The notes: generated from the letters alone by a model not told the origin. A DNA stretch of 64,000 nucleotides from Marinobacter salicampi (GCF_011074795.1 NZ_JAAMPF010000006.1:18840-82839); one strand, 5' to 3'. Positions 1 through 15,615 are shown, numbered from the stretch's first letter. Translations and numbers: made by a program.

Positions 1-559
<559 letters not shown>

Positions 560-913
560 TCAGAACAGCTCCAGAATCTGCTCCGGCGGCCTGCCAAGTC
601 TAGCCCGGCCCTTGTGGATCACGATGGGTCGCTCAATGAGAATCGGGTTCTCGGTCATCACCTCAATCAGTCTTCTGTCACGGATCTCGGGATCCGCCAG
701 TTCAAGTTCGCGATAGACCGCCTCGCCCGTCCGAAGAAGCTCACGTGGCGAGCACTCAAGCTGTTTCAGGATAGTGGTCAGTTCGGCGATGCTTGGCGGT
801 GAATCCAGGTAACGTATAATTTCCGGCTCAATCCCGCGCTCCTGGAGCAGAGCAAGCGCCTGTCGGGATTTTGAGCACCGCGGGTTGTGGAAAATTCGGG
901 TCGGTTCTGTCAT
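560..913 (-). CDS. ArsC/YfgD-family reductase
   Basis: A 117-residue thioredoxin-fold protein of the arsenate reductase (ArsC/Spx-like) family, closest by eye to E. coli YfgD. It opens MTEPTRIFHNPRCSKSRQAL, giving the CSKS active-site loop with the single catalytic Cys at about residue 13, and ends with RPIVIHKGRARLGRPPEQIL, the conserved C-terminal block containing the substrate-binding Arg residues. Family members use glutathione/glutaredoxin to reduce arsenate, but YfgD-type proteins have no firmly proven substrate and no ars genes are nearby, so arsenate resistance is not implied. It is first gene of a pair with wrbA and diverges from the thioredoxin-like lipoprotein gene. Confidence 0.9.
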   Translation of the reverse strand: MTEPTRIFHNPRCSKSRQALALLQERGIEPEIIRYLDSPPSIAELTTILKQLECSPRELLRTGEAVYRELELADPEIRDRRLIEVMTENPILIERPIVIHKGRARLGRPPEQILELF

Positions 914-985
914 CGTTCTCTGCTTTCCTGCCCTTTGGAAACCTCTGCCGGCACTTGCCCAACGTCAACGTGCCCACAGTCTAAC

Positions 986-991
986 AGGAGG
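986..991 (+). promoter_or_regulatory. Strong Shine-Dalgarno site fixing a TTG start
   Basis: A perfect AGGAGG lies seven bases before a TTG at 999. It decides the start of the following lipoprotein gene: the open frame continues upstream to 885, but only the TTG gives a compact lipoprotein signal peptide. Confidence 0.75.
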
Positions 992-998
992 CGTGTCC

Positions 999-1439
999 TT
1001 GAAATACCCCGAAATCATGCTGGTAGCGGTCGTCACGCTGCTGGTTGGCTGTGACAAAGTCGAGCTCAAGGTAGCGGATGACAAGTCTATGGAGTGGGAC
1101 TCGCTGAGGGGAGACTGGGTTCTGGTGAACTACTGGGCCGAGTGGTGCAAGCCCTGCCTTGAGGAAATTCCCGAACTCAATGCCCTGGATCAGTCTGACA
1201 ATATCACGGTACTGGGAGTTAACTTCGACGGTATTGAAGGGCAGGAGTTGGTTGAACTTGGACAGAAGATGGATATCGAGTTCACTATGCTTGCCGAAGA
1301 CCCGGGCCCGACCTTTGGCTGGACGGTGCCTGTAGCACTGCCTGCAACGTTTATTGTCGACCCCCAGGGGGAGCTGCTGGAGGCCCGCTTCGGGCCCCAG
1401 ACGGAAGAGCAGTTACTGGACCTGATCCAGAGCCAGTGA
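999..1439 (+). CDS. TlpA-like thioredoxin-fold lipoprotein
   Basis: A 146-residue envelope thiol-disulfide protein. The TTG start gives a short signal [18 protein letters not shown] with a lipobox (LVGC, Cys at residue 18), so the product should be a lipoprotein facing the periplasm. The thioredoxin active site is WCKPC ([15 protein letters not shown]), followed by a cis-Pro segment ([12 protein letters not shown]) typical of TlpA/ResA proteins. Such proteins usually reduce disulfides in c-type cytochrome assembly or other envelope proteins; the target here is unknown. It is divergent from the ArsC-like gene and 31 bases upstream of dnaE, with which it may be cotranscribed. Confidence 0.82.
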   Translation: MKYPEIMLVAVVTLLVGCDKVELKVADDKSMEWDSLRGDWVLVNYWAEWCKPCLEEIPELNALDQSDNITVLGVNFDGIEGQELVELGQKMDIEFTMLAEDPGPTFGWTVPVALPATFIVDPQGELLEARFGPQTEEQLLDLIQSQ

Positions 1440-1470
1440 CAGCCTCATTACAGCTGTTCTGGAATTATTA

Positions 1471-4400
1471 ATGAGCCAGTCTGAACCGGAAATACAAGAC
1501 GTTATGCCCCACACCTTCGTACACCTGCGCGTTCACTCCGAATACTCCCTGGTCGACGGCCTTGTTCGGGTAAAGCCCCTGGTCAGCCGTGTGGCAGAAC
1601 TGGGCATGCCTGCGGTGGGCCTTACGGAACAGTCCAATATGTGCTCGCTGGTCCGTTTCTATAAAGGTGCCATGGGCGCGGGTATCAAGCCGGTGATCGG
1701 TGCAGATATCTGGCTGGAAAATCCGGAAGAGCCGGAAAATCCGTTCCGGGTGACCTTGTTTGCCAAGGACAATGACGGCTATAAACACCTGACCGAGATC
1801 ATTTCCCTTGGTTACACCGAGGGCCAGCGTTATGGCAAGCCCATCGCCCGCAAACAATGGCTGGAAGAGCGCGTGGCGGGGATCATCATGCTGTCCGGTG
1901 CCAAGCTCGGTGACGTAGGTAAGGCGCTGTTAGGCGGCAAGCCGGACCTGGCCAGGACCCGGGCGCAGTCCTGGATGAAGCTCTATCCCGACTGCTATTA
2001 CCTGGAGCTCCAGCGCACCGGCCGTGCCAATGACGAAGAATGCTTGCACGCAAGCGTTGCCCTGGCGGACGAGTTGGGCTGCCCGGTGGTAGCCACCAAT
2101 GATGTTCACTTTATTCATCAGGAAGATTTCGAGGCTCATGAGGCCCGTGTGTGTATTGGCGAGAGTCGCACCCTGGATGATCCGAGGCGCGACCGCCGGT
2201 TCAGCGACCAGCAGTATCTGCGCAGCACTGAAGAGATGGTGGAGTTGTTTGCGGATATTCCCGAGGCCGTAGAAAACACCGTTGAGATTGCACGGCGCTG
2301 CAACGTGAAGGTGCGGATGGGTGAGTATTTCCTGCCCAAGTATCCGATTCCCGACGGCATGACCATGGACGAGTTCTTCCGCAAGGTCTCGGAAGAGGGG
2401 CTTGAGGCCCGTCTGGCCAAGACCCTGAGCAAGTCCGACCCGGAATACGACAAGAAGCGCGAGGCCTATTACACCCGCCTGAACTTCGAGCTCAACATCA
2501 TTACCCAGATGGGATTTCCGGGCTACTTCCTGATCGTTATGGATTTTATCAAGTGGGCTAAGAACAACGGTGTACCGGTCGGCCCCGGCCGGGGTTCAGG
2601 TGCGGGTTCGCTGGTCGCCTACTGTCAGGAAATCACCGATCTTGACCCTTTGGAATACGATCTGCTGTTTGAGCGCTTCCTGAACCCTGAGCGGGTTTCC
2701 ATGCCTGACTTCGACGTCGACTTCTGCATGGAAGGCCGGGACCGGGTCATTGCTTACGTGGCAGAGAAATACGGCCGCGAAGCGGTTTCCCAGATCATCA
2801 CCTTCGGCACCATGGCCGCCAAGGCCGTTGTCCGCGATGTGGCCCGGGTCCAGGGCAAGTCCTATGGCCTTGCTGACCGGCTTTCCAAAATGATTCCCTT
2901 CGAAGTGGGCATGACGCTGGAAAAAGCGGTGGAACAGGAGCAGCCGCTGCGGGAGTTTCTGGAGCAGGATGAGGAAGCCCAGGAAATATGGGAAATGGCC
3001 CTCAAGCTCGAAGGCATCTGCCGTAATGCCGGTAAACACGCCGGCGGGGTGGTGATCGCACCGACCCGGATCACCGATTTCTCCCCGCTCTACTGTGACG
3101 ACGAAGGCGGCAGTCTGGTCACACAGTTCGACAAGAACGACGTAGAAGAAGCAGGGCTGGTCAAGTTCGACTTCCTGGGCCTGCGGACCCTGACCATCAT
3201 CGACTGGGCTCTGGGCATGATCAATCCCAGGCGAGTCCAGCGTGGCGAGCCTGCCCTGGACATTACCGAGATTCCACTGGTAGACGCCAAGTCCTTCGAA
3301 ATGCTTAAAAAAGCGGAGACCACTGCCGTCTTCCAGCTTGAATCCCGGGGCATGAAGGACCTGATTCGCCGCCTGCAACCGGACTGCCTGGAAGATATGA
3401 TCGCCCTGGTGGCCCTGTTCCGGCCTGGCCCTCTGCAGTCGGGAATGGTGGACGATTTTATCGATCGTAAGCATGGTCGCCAACCGGTGGCCTATCCCCA
3501 TACGGATTTCCAGTATGAAGGCCTAAAGCCGGTACTTGAGCCCACCTACGGCATCATCCTGTACCAGGAACAGGTCATGCAGATCGCTCAGGTCATGGCC
3601 GGCTTCAGCCTGGGTGGTGCCGATCTGCTGCGACGAGCCATGGGCAAGAAGAAAGCCGAGGAGATGGAGAAGCAGAAAGCCATCTTTATCGAAGGCTGCA
3701 AAAATAACAATATCAGCGAAACACTGGCGGAAAACATTTTTGATCTGGTGGAGAAGTTTGCGGGCTACGGCTTCAACAAGTCTCACTCGGCCGCCTACGC
3801 CCTGGTGTCCTACCAGACCTTGTGGCTGAAAGCCCACTACACCGCTGAATTCATGGCGGCGGTTCTGACCGCGGATATGCAGAATACCGACAAGGTGGTA
3901 ACCCTGGTAGAGGAGTGCCGGAACCTTAAGCTGGCACTGGTGCTTCCTGACGTCAGTACCTCAGAGTATACCTTCACGGTCAATGACGAGGGCGAAATCG
4001 TCTACGGTCTCGGGGCCATTAAAGGCCTGGGCGAGGGCCCCATTCAGAGCATTGTTGAGGGTCGTGCCGATGGTGGGCCCTTCAAGGACCTGTTTGATTT
4101 CTGCCGTCGGGTCGATATCAAGAAAGTCAACAAGCGCGCCATGGAAGCCCTGGTGCGCTCGGGCGCCATGGACAAGCTTGGCCCTGGCCGGGCTCACATC
4201 ATGGCGAGTATTGACAAGGCCATTCAACAGGCTGACCAGCAGTCCCGCAACGAAACCGCAGGCATGGTCGACATGTTTGGCGAGATGCTCGAGGGCGGCG
4301 ACGGTGTCGATCTGTTTGCGGATGTGGCAGGTATTCGTGAATGGCCTGAAAAAGCCAGGCTGAAAGGGGAGAAAGACACCCTCGGCCTCTATCTAACCGG

Positions 4401-4986
4401 GCACCCTTTCGATGAATACGAACGTGAGGTGCGACGCTTTGTGCGCTCCTCCATACAGGACCTCAAACCGTCGCGTACGCCCCAGCGGGTTGCTGGCCTG
4501 GTCATCGCCCAGCGATCCATGAAAACGAAATCCGGCCAGACCATCAGCTTTATCACCCTGGACGACCGTAGCGCTCGCATTGAGGCAACGTTGTTCTCGG
4601 AGTTGTTTCACGAGAAGCGAGACCTGCTGCAATCCGACCAGGTACTGGTAGTGGAAGGCCAGGTCAGTCACGATGATTACTCGGGCCAGATGAAGATGCG
4701 CGTCAGTGATGTGATGGACGTGGGCTCGGCCCGGCAACGATTCAGCCGCGGCCTGCAACTGGATCTTTGTGCAGACCAGTTACAGAATGGCCTGTTACAG
4801 AAGCTCGACGATACCCTGCGGCCGTTCCGTTGTGATGGCAGCCCGGTCTGGATCAACTATAAGGGCGAAGGGGCATCAACGCGGATCCAGTTAGGGGAAA
4901 GCTGGCGAGTTCAGCCTGACGACACCCTTTTAATGGAGCTAAAGTATCTGGTGGGCGACCAAGCAGTAGAACTGGTCTATGATTAG
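1471..4986 (+). CDS. dnaE: DNA polymerase III subunit alpha
   Basis: Replicative polymerase of the C family, 1171 residues, close to the E. coli length of 1160. The N-terminal PHP domain starts with [13 protein letters not shown]. The polymerase metal ligands appear in PDFDVDFC (D415, D417) and FDFLGLRTL (D567). [20 protein letters not shown] and [12 protein letters not shown] are the conserved palm/fingers blocks. The C-terminal part carries the helix-hairpin-helix region, an OB fold ([17 protein letters not shown]) and the tau-binding tail. The ATG at 1471 has a GGA seven bases upstream; an internal ATG at 1504 (MPHTFVHLR) would also fit the family N-terminus. accA follows after 137 bases in which I see nothing specific. 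Confidence 0.98.
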   Translation: MSQSEPEIQDVMPHTFVHLRVHSEYSLVDGLVRVKPLVSRVAELGMPAVGLTEQSNMCSLVRFYKGAMGAGIKPVIGADIWLENPEEPENPFRVTLFAKDNDGYKHLTEIISLGYTEGQRYGKPIARKQWLEERVAGIIMLSGAKLGDVGKALLGGKPDLARTRAQSWMKLYPDCYYLELQRTGRANDEECLHASVALADELGCPVVATNDVHFIHQEDFEAHEARVCIGESRTLDDPRRDRRFSDQQYLRSTEEMVELFADIPEAVENTVEIARRCNVKVRMGEYFLPKYPIPDGMTMDEFFRKVSEEGLEARLAKTLSKSDPEYDKKREAYYTRLNFELNIITQMGFPGYFLIVMDFIKWAKNNGVPVGPGRGSGAGSLVAYCQEITDLDPLEYDLLFERFLNPERVSMPDFDVDFCMEGRDRVIAYVAEKYGREAVSQIITFGTMAAKAVVRDVARVQGKSYGLADRLSKMIPFEVGMTLEKAVEQEQPLREFLEQDEEAQEIWEMALKLEGICRNAGKHAGGVVIAPTRITDFSPLYCDDEGGSLVTQFDKNDVEEAGLVKFDFLGLRTLTIIDWALGMINPRRVQRGEPALDITEIPLVDAKSFEMLKKAETTAVFQLESRGMKDLIRRLQPDCLEDMIALVALFRPGPLQSGMVDDFIDRKHGRQPVAYPHTDFQYEGLKPVLEPTYGIILYQEQVMQIAQVMAGFSLGGADLLRRAMGKKKAEEMEKQKAIFIEGCKNNNISETLAENIFDLVEKFAGYGFNKSHSAAYALVSYQTLWLKAHYTAEFMAAVLTADMQNTDKVVTLVEECRNLKLALVLPDVSTSEYTFTVNDEGEIVYGLGAIKGLGEGPIQSIVEGRADGGPFKDLFDFCRRVDIKKVNKRAMEALVRSGAMDKLGPGRAHIMASIDKAIQQADQQSRNETAGMVDMFGEMLEGGDGVDLFADVAGIREWPEKARLKGEKDTLGLYLTGHPFDEYEREVRRFVRSSIQDLKPSRTPQRVAGLVIAQRSMKTKSGQTISFITLDDRSARIEATLFSELFHEKRDLLQSDQVLVVEGQVSHDDYSGQMKMRVSDVMDVGSARQRFSRGLQLDLCADQLQNGLLQKLDDTLRPFRCDGSPVWINYKGEGASTRIQLGESWRVQPDDTLLMELKYLVGDQAVELVYD

Positions 4987-5123
4987 GGAATGGCCCCTAT
5001 CAGCGCGGTCCTGGCAGACTTATACCAAGGTCCGCTTTTGCCTGTGAGCGGCCCCTGCTATTTTTGGGCAAATTCGAATGAGCCGGGTCACGGTACCCGC
5101 TCCGTATACACTTATGGATGATC

Positions 5124-6077
5124 ATGAACCCTAATTATCTTGATTTCGAACAGCCGATTGCCGACCTGGAAGCGAAAATCGAAGAGCTCCGTATGGTGGG
5201 TAACGACACCGACATCAATATTACCGATGAGATCAGCCGGCTCAAGAACAAGAGCGTGAGTCTGACAGAGAGCATTTTCTCGGATCTGGCGCCGTGGGAT
5301 ATCTCCCGCCTCGCCAGGCACCCGAGAAGGCCTTATACCCAGGACTACATCGATCTGATGTTCGACGACTTCGACGAGCTACACGGCGACCGGCGGTACG
5401 CAGACGACCTGTCGATCGTCGGAGGCACGGCCCGTCTTGACGATAGGCCGGTGATGATCATTGGGCACCAAAAGGGACGTGAAGTGCGGGACAAGGTGCG
5501 GCGTAACTTCGGCATGCCGCGTCCTGAAGGCTACCGGAAGGCCTTGCGCCTGATGGAAATGGCCGAGCGCTTTAAAATGCCGATCCTCACTTTTATTGAT
5601 ACTCCCGGTGCCTACCCGGGTATTGGAGCTGAGGAGCGGGGTCAGAGTGAGGCCATTGCCTTCAACCTGGCCGTGATGTCCCGGCTGAAAACGCCGATCA
5701 TCTCTACCGTTATCGGCGAAGGCGGATCGGGTGGAGCCCTGGCTATCGGTGTCTGCGACCACCTTTACATGCTGCAGTACGCAACTTATGCGGTAATCTC
5801 GCCAGAGGGCTGCGCCTCAATTCTCTGGAAAAGCGCCGACTACGCTGCCCAGGCTGCCGACGCCATGGGTGTTACGGCCAGTCGCCTCAAGTCACTGGGG
5901 CTTACTGACAAGATTGTCTCAGAGCCCCTTGGCGGCGCCCACCGCAATCCTGAAGGCATTGCCGAGGCGCTCCGGACCCACCTGGTCGCGGGGCTGGATG
6001 AGCTGACGCAACTGTCCACTGAAGATCTGGTCGCGCGTCGTTACGAACGCCTGACCCGTTATGACACAGGGCGGTAA
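5124..6077 (+). CDS. accA: Acetyl-CoA carboxylase carboxyltransferase subunit alpha
   Basis: Alpha half of the carboxyltransferase that moves CO2 from biotin to acetyl-CoA, the committed step of fatty-acid synthesis; works with AccD in the cytoplasm. The start [20 protein letters not shown] aligns with the E. coli start; an ATG two codons earlier (5118) is also open. The product is 317 residues. Typical blocks are [26 protein letters not shown] and [13 protein letters not shown], which form the crotonase-like acyl-CoA/biotin pocket. The last 17 bases overlap the start of tilS, which suggests translational coupling. The dnaE-accA-tilS order is common in gammaproteobacteria. Confidence 0.98.
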   Translation: MNPNYLDFEQPIADLEAKIEELRMVGNDTDINITDEISRLKNKSVSLTESIFSDLAPWDISRLARHPRRPYTQDYIDLMFDDFDELHGDRRYADDLSIVGGTARLDDRPVMIIGHQKGREVRDKVRRNFGMPRPEGYRKALRLMEMAERFKMPILTFIDTPGAYPGIGAEERGQSEAIAFNLAVMSRLKTPIISTVIGEGGSGGALAIGVCDHLYMLQYATYAVISPEGCASILWKSADYAAQAADAMGVTASRLKSLGLTDKIVSEPLGGAHRNPEGIAEALRTHLVAGLDELTQLSTEDLVARRYERLTRYDTGR

Positions 6078-7404
6078 CGCCCGCCCAGGGAACGAGCGCT
6101 GGCCCCAAGCCCTGGTCAGCGCTTTCTCGGATCTGCCGCCTGCCTACCGTCTGTGGGTCGCCTTCAGTGGCGGCCTGGATTCCACGCTTTTGCTGCATCT
6201 GGCGCACGACCTTTTTTCCGGCCGTAATGAAGGCCCGAGCGTCCATGCCATCCACATCAACCATCAGCTTCAGACTAACGCTGCCGCGACCGAACGGCAC
6301 TGCCGGGAAATCTGCGACCAGCTGGACGTTCCGTTGGTAATTGAGCCGGTCGACCTGGCCCTTGCGGAAAGCCGGGCAGGCCTGGAGGCGGCCGCCCGAA
6401 ACGCCCGCTATCGTGTGTTTGAAACTCTTCTTCAGCGCCGTGATGTGCTTTTAATGGCTCACCACAGTGATGATCAGGCCGAGACGGTGCTGTTCCGTCT
6501 AATTCGGGGCTCAGGCCTAGCCGGACTGGGGGGCATGCCCAAGACAAGAGTTCTGGGCCTGGGCCAGCTTCACCGTCCACTACTGGAATTTGGTCGAGCC
6601 GAGCTTGAATGCTGGGCCGTGCAGGCGGGAATTGACTGGGTCGACGACCCTAGCAACTCGGACCGGACGTTCGACCGGAATTTCCTGCGCCACGAGGTAA
6701 TGCCGGTGCTGAAGGCACGCTGGCCCAACCTACTGGTTCGCTTCGCTGCCTCGGCAAGGTACTGTCGCGAACAGGCCAGCCTTGCCGACCGGCTGGCGGA
6801 GATCCAGTTGGAGCAGTGTGCTCACCCCCGGGGAGGATTGGACCTCTCACGGTTTTCGCGGCTCAGCATGGCTGAGCGCAAGAACCTGCTACGCTGGTGG
6901 GTTGGTTCGCAGGGATTTCCTGTGCCGTCGATGCGGCATTGGAATAATGCTGTGATGCAGTTGATTGAGGCCAGGCCCGATGGTGCGCCTCGGATACAGG
7001 GCGCCGGCTACAGTATTGACCGTTTCCAGTCCCGCCTGGTATTGGTGCCTGACCCTAGCCAACTGCCTGATTCCGGCCGCACACTGACGCCCTCCCAACC
7101 TGTTCCCTGGGGTGAGCTGACGGTTCGGTTGGAACCCGAGCCGGACCCCGGGCCACCCCCTAGGCTTCAGGTAGACCAGCGGCAGGGTGGTGAACGCATC
7201 CGTGAGCGCCCCGGTGGCCGGTCCAGGCCGTTAAAGAAATGGCTCCAGGAAAAAGGTGTCGCGCCGTGGCAGAGGGCCTGCCTTGGGCTGGTGTGGGAAG
7301 GCGGCGAGCTGGTTGCGGTAGGTAATTTATGGGTGTCTGAACGTTACGCCGGGCCAGCCCCGGCCAGTGGCTGGCGGATTGTCTGGGAGCGGGATTTTAA
7401 TTGA
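6061..7404 (+). CDS. tilS: tRNA(Ile)-lysidine synthetase
   Basis: Modifies C34 of the CAU-anticodon isoleucine tRNA to lysidine using ATP and lysine, so that it reads AUA and is charged with Ile rather than Met. The PP-loop signature SGGLDS is at residues 36-41 ([17 protein letters not shown]). Other family blocks are [25 protein letters not shown] and DPSNSD with [10 protein letters not shown]. The C-terminal half carries the TilS substrate-binding domains, ending in [16 protein letters not shown] and [12 protein letters not shown]. The 447-residue length is normal. Its ATG lies inside the accA end. Confidence 0.97.
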   Translation: MTQGGNARPGNERWPQALVSAFSDLPPAYRLWVAFSGGLDSTLLLHLAHDLFSGRNEGPSVHAIHINHQLQTNAAATERHCREICDQLDVPLVIEPVDLALAESRAGLEAAARNARYRVFETLLQRRDVLLMAHHSDDQAETVLFRLIRGSGLAGLGGMPKTRVLGLGQLHRPLLEFGRAELECWAVQAGIDWVDDPSNSDRTFDRNFLRHEVMPVLKARWPNLLVRFAASARYCREQASLADRLAEIQLEQCAHPRGGLDLSRFSRLSMAERKNLLRWWVGSQGFPVPSMRHWNNAVMQLIEARPDGAPRIQGAGYSIDRFQSRLVLVPDPSQLPDSGRTLTPSQPVPWGELTVRLEPEPDPGPPPRLQVDQRQGGERIRERPGGRSRPLKKWLQEKGVAPWQRACLGLVWEGGELVAVGNLWVSERYAGPAPASGWRIVWERDFN

Positions 7405-7444
7405 GAAGGTAGGCCGCTTCTGGTAGTCTGGCGTCCCATCTTGA

Positions 7445-9124
<1,680 letters not shown>

Positions 9125-9132
9125 GCTTACAG

Positions 9133-9166
9133 ACGCCGACTCGGCTGCTACCGTGTCGGCGTTTTA
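9133..9166 (+). terminator. Intrinsic terminator after pyrG
   Basis: An eight-base-pair stem, ACGCCGAC (9133-9140) with GTCGGCGT (9155-9162), is followed by a T-rich stretch (TTTTAGTTT). Confidence 0.75.
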
Positions 9167-9167
9167 G

Positions 9168-10049
<882 letters not shown>

Positions 10050-10104
10050 TGATCTTTTCCGGTGACACAGGGTTGCCGGATAATTCTTTTGTGTTCACTG
10101 ATAG

Positions 10105-11418
<1,314 letters not shown>

Positions 11419-11575
11419 AGCTCGCCATGCCGGCCAAGATTCTGACCAGGCCGCCACGGTCGCAGACGTGACTTATCTGGACTAGACTTCCAGGGGTATC
11501 GCCGAGCAGCAGGGATTACGGTATCCTCTTGGGCTTTATAGCGTCTGCCGTTCAGATGAGACAAGGAAGCGTGCA

Positions 11576-11848
11576 ATGAAGTGGCTGTGGGCCGTCATGG
11601 TTGTGCTGGTTCTCCTGCTGCAGGTTCGCCTGTGGGCCGGGGAAGGCAGCTTTGCGCAAGTCTGGAGCCTGGAAGACACGATTGCGACCCAGCGGGCGGA
11701 GAATGCCGAGCTTGGGGTTCGCAACGAGAGGCTGTACGCCGAGGTACGCAATCTTCGCAGTGGCGAGGGCGCTATCGAAGAGCGCGCACGCATCAACCTG
11801 GGTTTGATTGCTGAAGGCGAAACCTTCTTCCTGGTGGTCGACCCCTGA
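11576..11848 (+). CDS. ftsB: Cell division protein FtsB
   Basis: Small bitopic divisome protein (90 residues) that joins FtsL and FtsQ to link septal wall synthesis to FtsZ. The N-terminus MKWLWAVMVVLVLLLQVRLW is the single membrane span. Residues about 35-65 (TIATQRAENAEL through RNERLYAEVRNL) form a coiled coil, and GAIEERARINLGLI is the conserved FtsB C-terminal motif. A good ribosome site (AAGGAAG) precedes the ATG. It lies between eno and ispD, the usual gammaproteobacterial location. Confidence 0.95.
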   Translation: MKWLWAVMVVLVLLLQVRLWAGEGSFAQVWSLEDTIATQRAENAELGVRNERLYAEVRNLRSGEGAIEERARINLGLIAEGETFFLVVDP

Positions 11849-11873
11849 ATCCTTAATCTATCGTGACAAACTG

Positions 11874-12599
11874 ATGAGCAACACACGCTTCTGGCTCGTG
11901 GTTCCCGCAGCGGGCATAGGCCAGCGCATGAAGGCCGATCGGCCGAAACAGTACCTCCGCCTCCAAAACCGTTATCTGCTTGATATTACCCTGACCCGTT
12001 TGCTGGCTGCTGCCGAGTTTGATGGCCGTATCGTGTCGCTGCATGGGGAGGATCACTGGTGGCCCCATACGGACAGTGCCTCCGATGACCGGATCCGGAC
12101 TATACAGGGCGGCGCCCAGCGTAGTGATTCTGTCATGGCGGCCCTGCGGGCACTGGACTCCCGCGCGGCTTCGGATGACTGGGTCCTGGTCCACGACGTG
12201 GCCAGGCCGTGTTTGCATCCTGATGATCTGAAGCGTCTTCGAAAGGAACTGCAGGGTCACCCCGTCGGTGGCCTTCTGGCTTGCCCCATGGCCGATACCC
12301 TGAAACGTATGGGGCCGGGGCAAACCGTCGTTGAAACTGTTGAGCGCGACGGCATATGGCGCGCCCTCACTCCACAAATGTTCCGCTACGGTGTTCTGCG
12401 TGATGCTCTGGCTAAAGCTGAGCATGCCGGGCTTGTTATAACGGATGAGGCTTCAGCGGTTGAACACTGTGGCTTCAGGCCGCGCCTGGTCGAAGGCCGA
12501 GCGGACAACATCAAGGTTACTGTGCCTGAAGATCTGGCATTGGCTGAATTCATTCTTGGCCGTATCGATAGCGGCAACGGCATTACAGGTGACCCATAA
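11874..12599 (+). CDS. ispD: 2-C-methyl-D-erythritol 4-phosphate cytidylyltransferase
   Basis: Third step of the MEP isoprenoid pathway: joins CTP and methylerythritol phosphate. The ATG at 11874 gives 241 residues starting [20 protein letters not shown], with the CTP-binding loop (PAAGIGQRM) and RPKQYLRL. Further blocks are [19 protein letters not shown] and [11 protein letters not shown]. The open frame extends upstream over the ftsB end, but that extension is not family-like. The stop is one base before the ispF start. Confidence 0.97.
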   Translation: MSNTRFWLVVPAAGIGQRMKADRPKQYLRLQNRYLLDITLTRLLAAAEFDGRIVSLHGEDHWWPHTDSASDDRIRTIQGGAQRSDSVMAALRALDSRAASDDWVLVHDVARPCLHPDDLKRLRKELQGHPVGGLLACPMADTLKRMGPGQTVVETVERDGIWRALTPQMFRYGVLRDALAKAEHAGLVITDEASAVEHCGFRPRLVEGRADNIKVTVPEDLALAEFILGRIDSGNGITGDP

Positions 12600-12600
12600 G

Positions 12601-13083
12601 ATGACTATCCGAATCGGACAGGGCTTCGACGTTCATGAGTTCGGCGACGGCGATCACATCACCCTGGGAGGCGAGGCCATAGCCCACCATCGAGGGCTAA
12701 AAGCCCATTCGGATGGGGATGTCCTGTTGCATGCCCTGGCCGATGCCTTACTCGGCGCCCTCGCGCTTGGTGATATTGGCCATTTCTTTCCTGACACCAG
12801 TGAAGAGTGGGCAGGAGCCGACAGCCGGGTTCTCCTGCGCCTTGTAGTCGCCCGGGTTCACGAAGCAGGCTTCAGGGTCGGTAATGTTGACACCACAATC
12901 ATCGCCCAGGCTCCTAAAATGGCTCCCCATCTGGCAGTGATGAGGAGCAACATTGCGGCTGACCTCCAGGTGGGGCCGGATCAGGTTGGCATCAAGGCCA
13001 CGACGACAGAGCGTCTGGGGTTCACCGGCCGGGGCGAAGGCATCGCCTGCCAGGCAGTCTGCCTGCTTGAGCGTGAGTCGTGA
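12601..13083 (+). CDS. ispF: 2-C-methyl-D-erythritol 2,4-cyclodiphosphate synthase
   Basis: Fifth step of the MEP pathway, a zinc-dependent trimer that closes the cyclodiphosphate ring. Start [20 protein letters not shown] shows the GxDVH zinc site; [19 protein letters not shown] and DIGHFFPDT are the signature blocks, and [16 protein letters not shown] closes the protein. The 160-residue length is typical. The open frame upstream of 12601 overlaps ispD and was not used. It overlaps truD by four bases (GTGA). Confidence 0.97.
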   Translation: MTIRIGQGFDVHEFGDGDHITLGGEAIAHHRGLKAHSDGDVLLHALADALLGALALGDIGHFFPDTSEEWAGADSRVLLRLVVARVHEAGFRVGNVDTTIIAQAPKMAPHLAVMRSNIAADLQVGPDQVGIKATTTERLGFTGRGEGIACQAVCLLERES

Positions 13084-14126
13084 ACGGCCAGCAGTGGCGG
13101 CTGAGTTGGCCGTCTGGCCAGGGAGGCCGGATTGCAAAAGCCGTCCTGCGGGCTCAGCCAGAGCATTTCCTTGTCGATGAAGCTCTGGGTCTTGCCGGGT
13201 TCCCGTCAGTGCCTGTTGATGTACAAGCACTGTTGGAGGGCGAGCCGTTGCCCGGACAGGGGGAGCATCTTTGTGTACGGCTTGAGAAGCGGGGGGATAA
13301 TACCGACTACGTAGCGCGAGAACTGGCAGGGCTTGCAGGCTGCCAGCCCCACGACATCGGCTTCTGCGGTCTCAAGGACCGCCACGCGGTCACCCGGCAG
13401 TGGTTCAGTGTCTCGCGTCCCGGCATGATGGACTCGGACGCTGACTTTCTGGCCGCAGTCCGGGCCCGCTGGTCCCTTCTGGACGCCTGTCGTTTCACCC
13501 GTAAGCTGCGACGGGGCGAACATCAGGCCAACCATTTCAATCTTCTTCTGACTGAGGTCGAAGGCGAGCCCGAACAGATTAATGCGCGGTTGGCTCTTAT
13601 TGCAGAGGTGGGTTGCCCGAATTATTTCGGCAGCCAGCGTTTTGGCTGGCATGGCAACAACCTCGAACAGGCGTGTCGCATGAAGCCCGGCCGGCAAAGG
13701 GGCCGCAACCGATTGCAGGGACTGTACTTCTCAGCTGCGAGATCCTGGCTCTTCAACGAAGTACTTGCGGCGCGGGTAGCCGATGGCACCTGGACTGAAG
13801 CAATGAACGGTGAGCCGGAAGCCGGTGCAGTCACTGGCCCTTTATGGGGCGATGGTGGCACCCGTGCCGATGCCGAGCAAGGGTCCCTGGAGCGAGAGCT
13901 GGTGACGCGCCACCCAAGGTTGGAAGCGGTGTTTTCCCAGACCCGCATGAAACCCGAACGACGGTCACTTGTGCTCTGTCCGGTCGGCTTGAGTTGGCAG
14001 TGGGAAGGCGCCGGCGATCTGCGGCTGATGTTCGGCTTGAGTCCCGGGCAGTTTGCTACGGTTCTGCTGGATGACGTCTTCGAGCTGACCGATGCGGCAC
14101 AGGCATCACACAATATCGCGGAATAA
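13080..14126 (+). CDS. truD: tRNA pseudouridine(13) synthase
   Basis: Makes pseudouridine at position 13 of tRNA-Glu. It uses a GTG start overlapping the ispF stop. The 348-residue product shows [33 protein letters not shown] (catalytic Asp in the GLKDR motif), [16 protein letters not shown] and [18 protein letters not shown], all typical of TruD. The last part ([18 protein letters not shown]) matches the family end. Confidence 0.96.
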   Translation: MNGQQWRLSWPSGQGGRIAKAVLRAQPEHFLVDEALGLAGFPSVPVDVQALLEGEPLPGQGEHLCVRLEKRGDNTDYVARELAGLAGCQPHDIGFCGLKDRHAVTRQWFSVSRPGMMDSDADFLAAVRARWSLLDACRFTRKLRRGEHQANHFNLLLTEVEGEPEQINARLALIAEVGCPNYFGSQRFGWHGNNLEQACRMKPGRQRGRNRLQGLYFSAARSWLFNEVLAARVADGTWTEAMNGEPEAGAVTGPLWGDGGTRADAEQGSLERELVTRHPRLEAVFSQTRMKPERRSLVLCPVGLSWQWEGAGDLRLMFGLSPGQFATVLLDDVFELTDAAQASHNIAE

Positions 14127-14203
14127 AACGAAACAGGGCATATTAGACCCTGCAAAAGACCAGACCCGGGGCACGCATTCAATTGCCGGGCAGGCTAGCG
14201 GAG

Positions 14204-14962
14204 ATGACTGTGAGAATTTTGCTATCTAATGATGATGGGGTTTACTCCCCGGGTCTGAAGGCGTTATTCGATGGCCTTCAGGGTCTTGGGTCGCTGGATG
14301 TGGTTGCACCCGACCGGGACCACAGTGGCGCGAGTAACGCGCTCACACTGAACCGGCCCCTGACGGTTGACAGTCATCCGAACGGTTTTCGCTCCGTGGA
14401 TGGCACCCCCAGTGATTGTGTCCACCTGGCGGTGAACGGGCTTTACCATGAACCGTTTGATCGGGTGATTTCCGGTATCAACACCCACGCCAATCTGGGT
14501 GACGATGTGATCTATTCGGGCACAGTCGCGGCGGCGACCGAGGGGCGCAATCTCGGCCTGCCTGCAATAGCCGTTTCACTGGTAAACCAGGGTCACTTCC
14601 ATTACGAGACTGCCGCCCGTGTCGTCCGCATGATGCTGGAACGGGACGCTCCGGTTTCGCTGGGCCCACGCTGTATCCTCAACGTGAATGTGCCTGACGT
14701 GCCCTGGCATGAGCTGGCGGGTTTCCGGGTCACCCGGCTTGGCCATCGGGACCGGGCCGAGGGTGCGGTTCCAATGACCTGTCCGCGGGGCAAGGAACGC
14801 TACTGGATTGGTGCGCCTGGCGAAGGTCATGATGCCGGGCCCGGTACCGACTTTCACGCGGTTCGGGAAAACTACGTGTCCATTACGCCGGTCCACGTTG
14901 ACATGACGCGGCATGAGGCCCTGTCTTCATTGCGGGAGTGGCTGGACGAGGTGAACGGATGA
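14204..14962 (+). CDS. surE: 5'/3'-nucleotidase SurE
   Basis: Nucleotidase and exopolyphosphatase of the stationary-phase survival family. The ATG at 14204 (MTVRILLSNDDGVYSPGLKA) places the metal-binding SNDDG motif at the very N-terminus, as expected; a TTG at 14183 would add seven unlikely residues. Further blocks are DRDHSGASNALTL, DGTPSDCVHLA, SGINTHANLGDDVIYSGTVA and SLRE near the end. 252 residues. The stop overlaps the pcm start (ATGA). Confidence 0.97.
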   Translation: MTVRILLSNDDGVYSPGLKALFDGLQGLGSLDVVAPDRDHSGASNALTLNRPLTVDSHPNGFRSVDGTPSDCVHLAVNGLYHEPFDRVISGINTHANLGDDVIYSGTVAAATEGRNLGLPAIAVSLVNQGHFHYETAARVVRMMLERDAPVSLGPRCILNVNVPDVPWHELAGFRVTRLGHRDRAEGAVPMTCPRGKERYWIGAPGEGHDAGPGTDFHAVRENYVSITPVHVDMTRHEALSSLREWLDEVNG

Positions 14963-15615
14963 GTGCCGAACTTCAGGGTATCGGGATGACTTCACGGCGG
15001 ACCCGGGCCCGGCTGATTCAGCGTCTGCGGCAGGCCGGCATTACCGACGAACGCGTCCTCGCCACCATGGAAGAGCTGCCGCGCCATATTTTTCTCGACG
15101 AGGCTCTTGCACATCGGGCCTACGAAGACACATCGCTGCCCATAGGCCACAGCCAGACGCTTTCCCAGCCATATATTGTGGCCAAAATGACGGAAGTGCT
15201 CATGCGGCATGCACCTCAGTCAGTGCTGGAACTGGGTACAGGGTCGGGCTACCAGACTGCCATCCTTGCCCGGCTGGTCAAGGACGTATATAGCGTAGAG
15301 CGCATCAAGGCACTGCAAGACAGGGCCAGAGAGCGGCTGCGCACACTGGGTCTGCGCAATGTCATGTTGCGGCATGCCGATGGCGGGGTGGGCTGGCCAG
15401 ACAAGGGGCCATTCGACGGCATCATGGTCACCGCCGCTCCCAAGCAACTGCCCCGGGAGCTGATGATGCAGCTGTCCGAGGGGGGTGTCATTGTAGCTCC
15501 GGTTGGAGAAGAAGCCCAGGTACTGACACAGGCGGTCCGAAAAGGCGACAGCTTTGTTGTGACTGAAATCGAGCCCGTACGTTTTGTGCCTTTACTTGCA
15601 GGGGTCGTCAGATGA
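14959..15615 (+). CDS. pcm: Protein-L-isoaspartate O-methyltransferase
   Basis: Starts repair of isoaspartyl residues in aged proteins using S-adenosylmethionine. The 218-residue product shows PRHIFLDEALAHRAYEDTSL, IGHSQTLSQPYIVAKM and the SAM-binding VLELGTGSGYQTAILARL, followed by YSVERIKAL. Start chosen because its ATG overlaps the surE stop by four bases; the longer frame upstream is inside surE. Its own stop overlaps the next gene by four bases, so surE, pcm and the DUF368 gene form a coupled operon. Confidence 0.97.
   Translation: MSAELQGIGMTSRRTRARLIQRLRQAGITDERVLATMEELPRHIFLDEALAHRAYEDTSLPIGHSQTLSQPYIVAKMTEVLMRHAPQSVLELGTGSGYQTAILARLVKDVYSVERIKALQDRARERLRTLGLRNVMLRHADGGVGWPDKGPFDGIMVTAAPKQLPRELMMQLSEGGVIVAPVGEEAQVLTQAVRKGDSFVVTEIEPVRFVPLLAGVVR

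Noticed and set aside
2596..3501. Long antisense open frame (301 codons) inside dnaE
   Set aside because: It lies wholly opposite conserved polymerase sequence, has no recognisable domain and is a by-product of GC-rich codon use.
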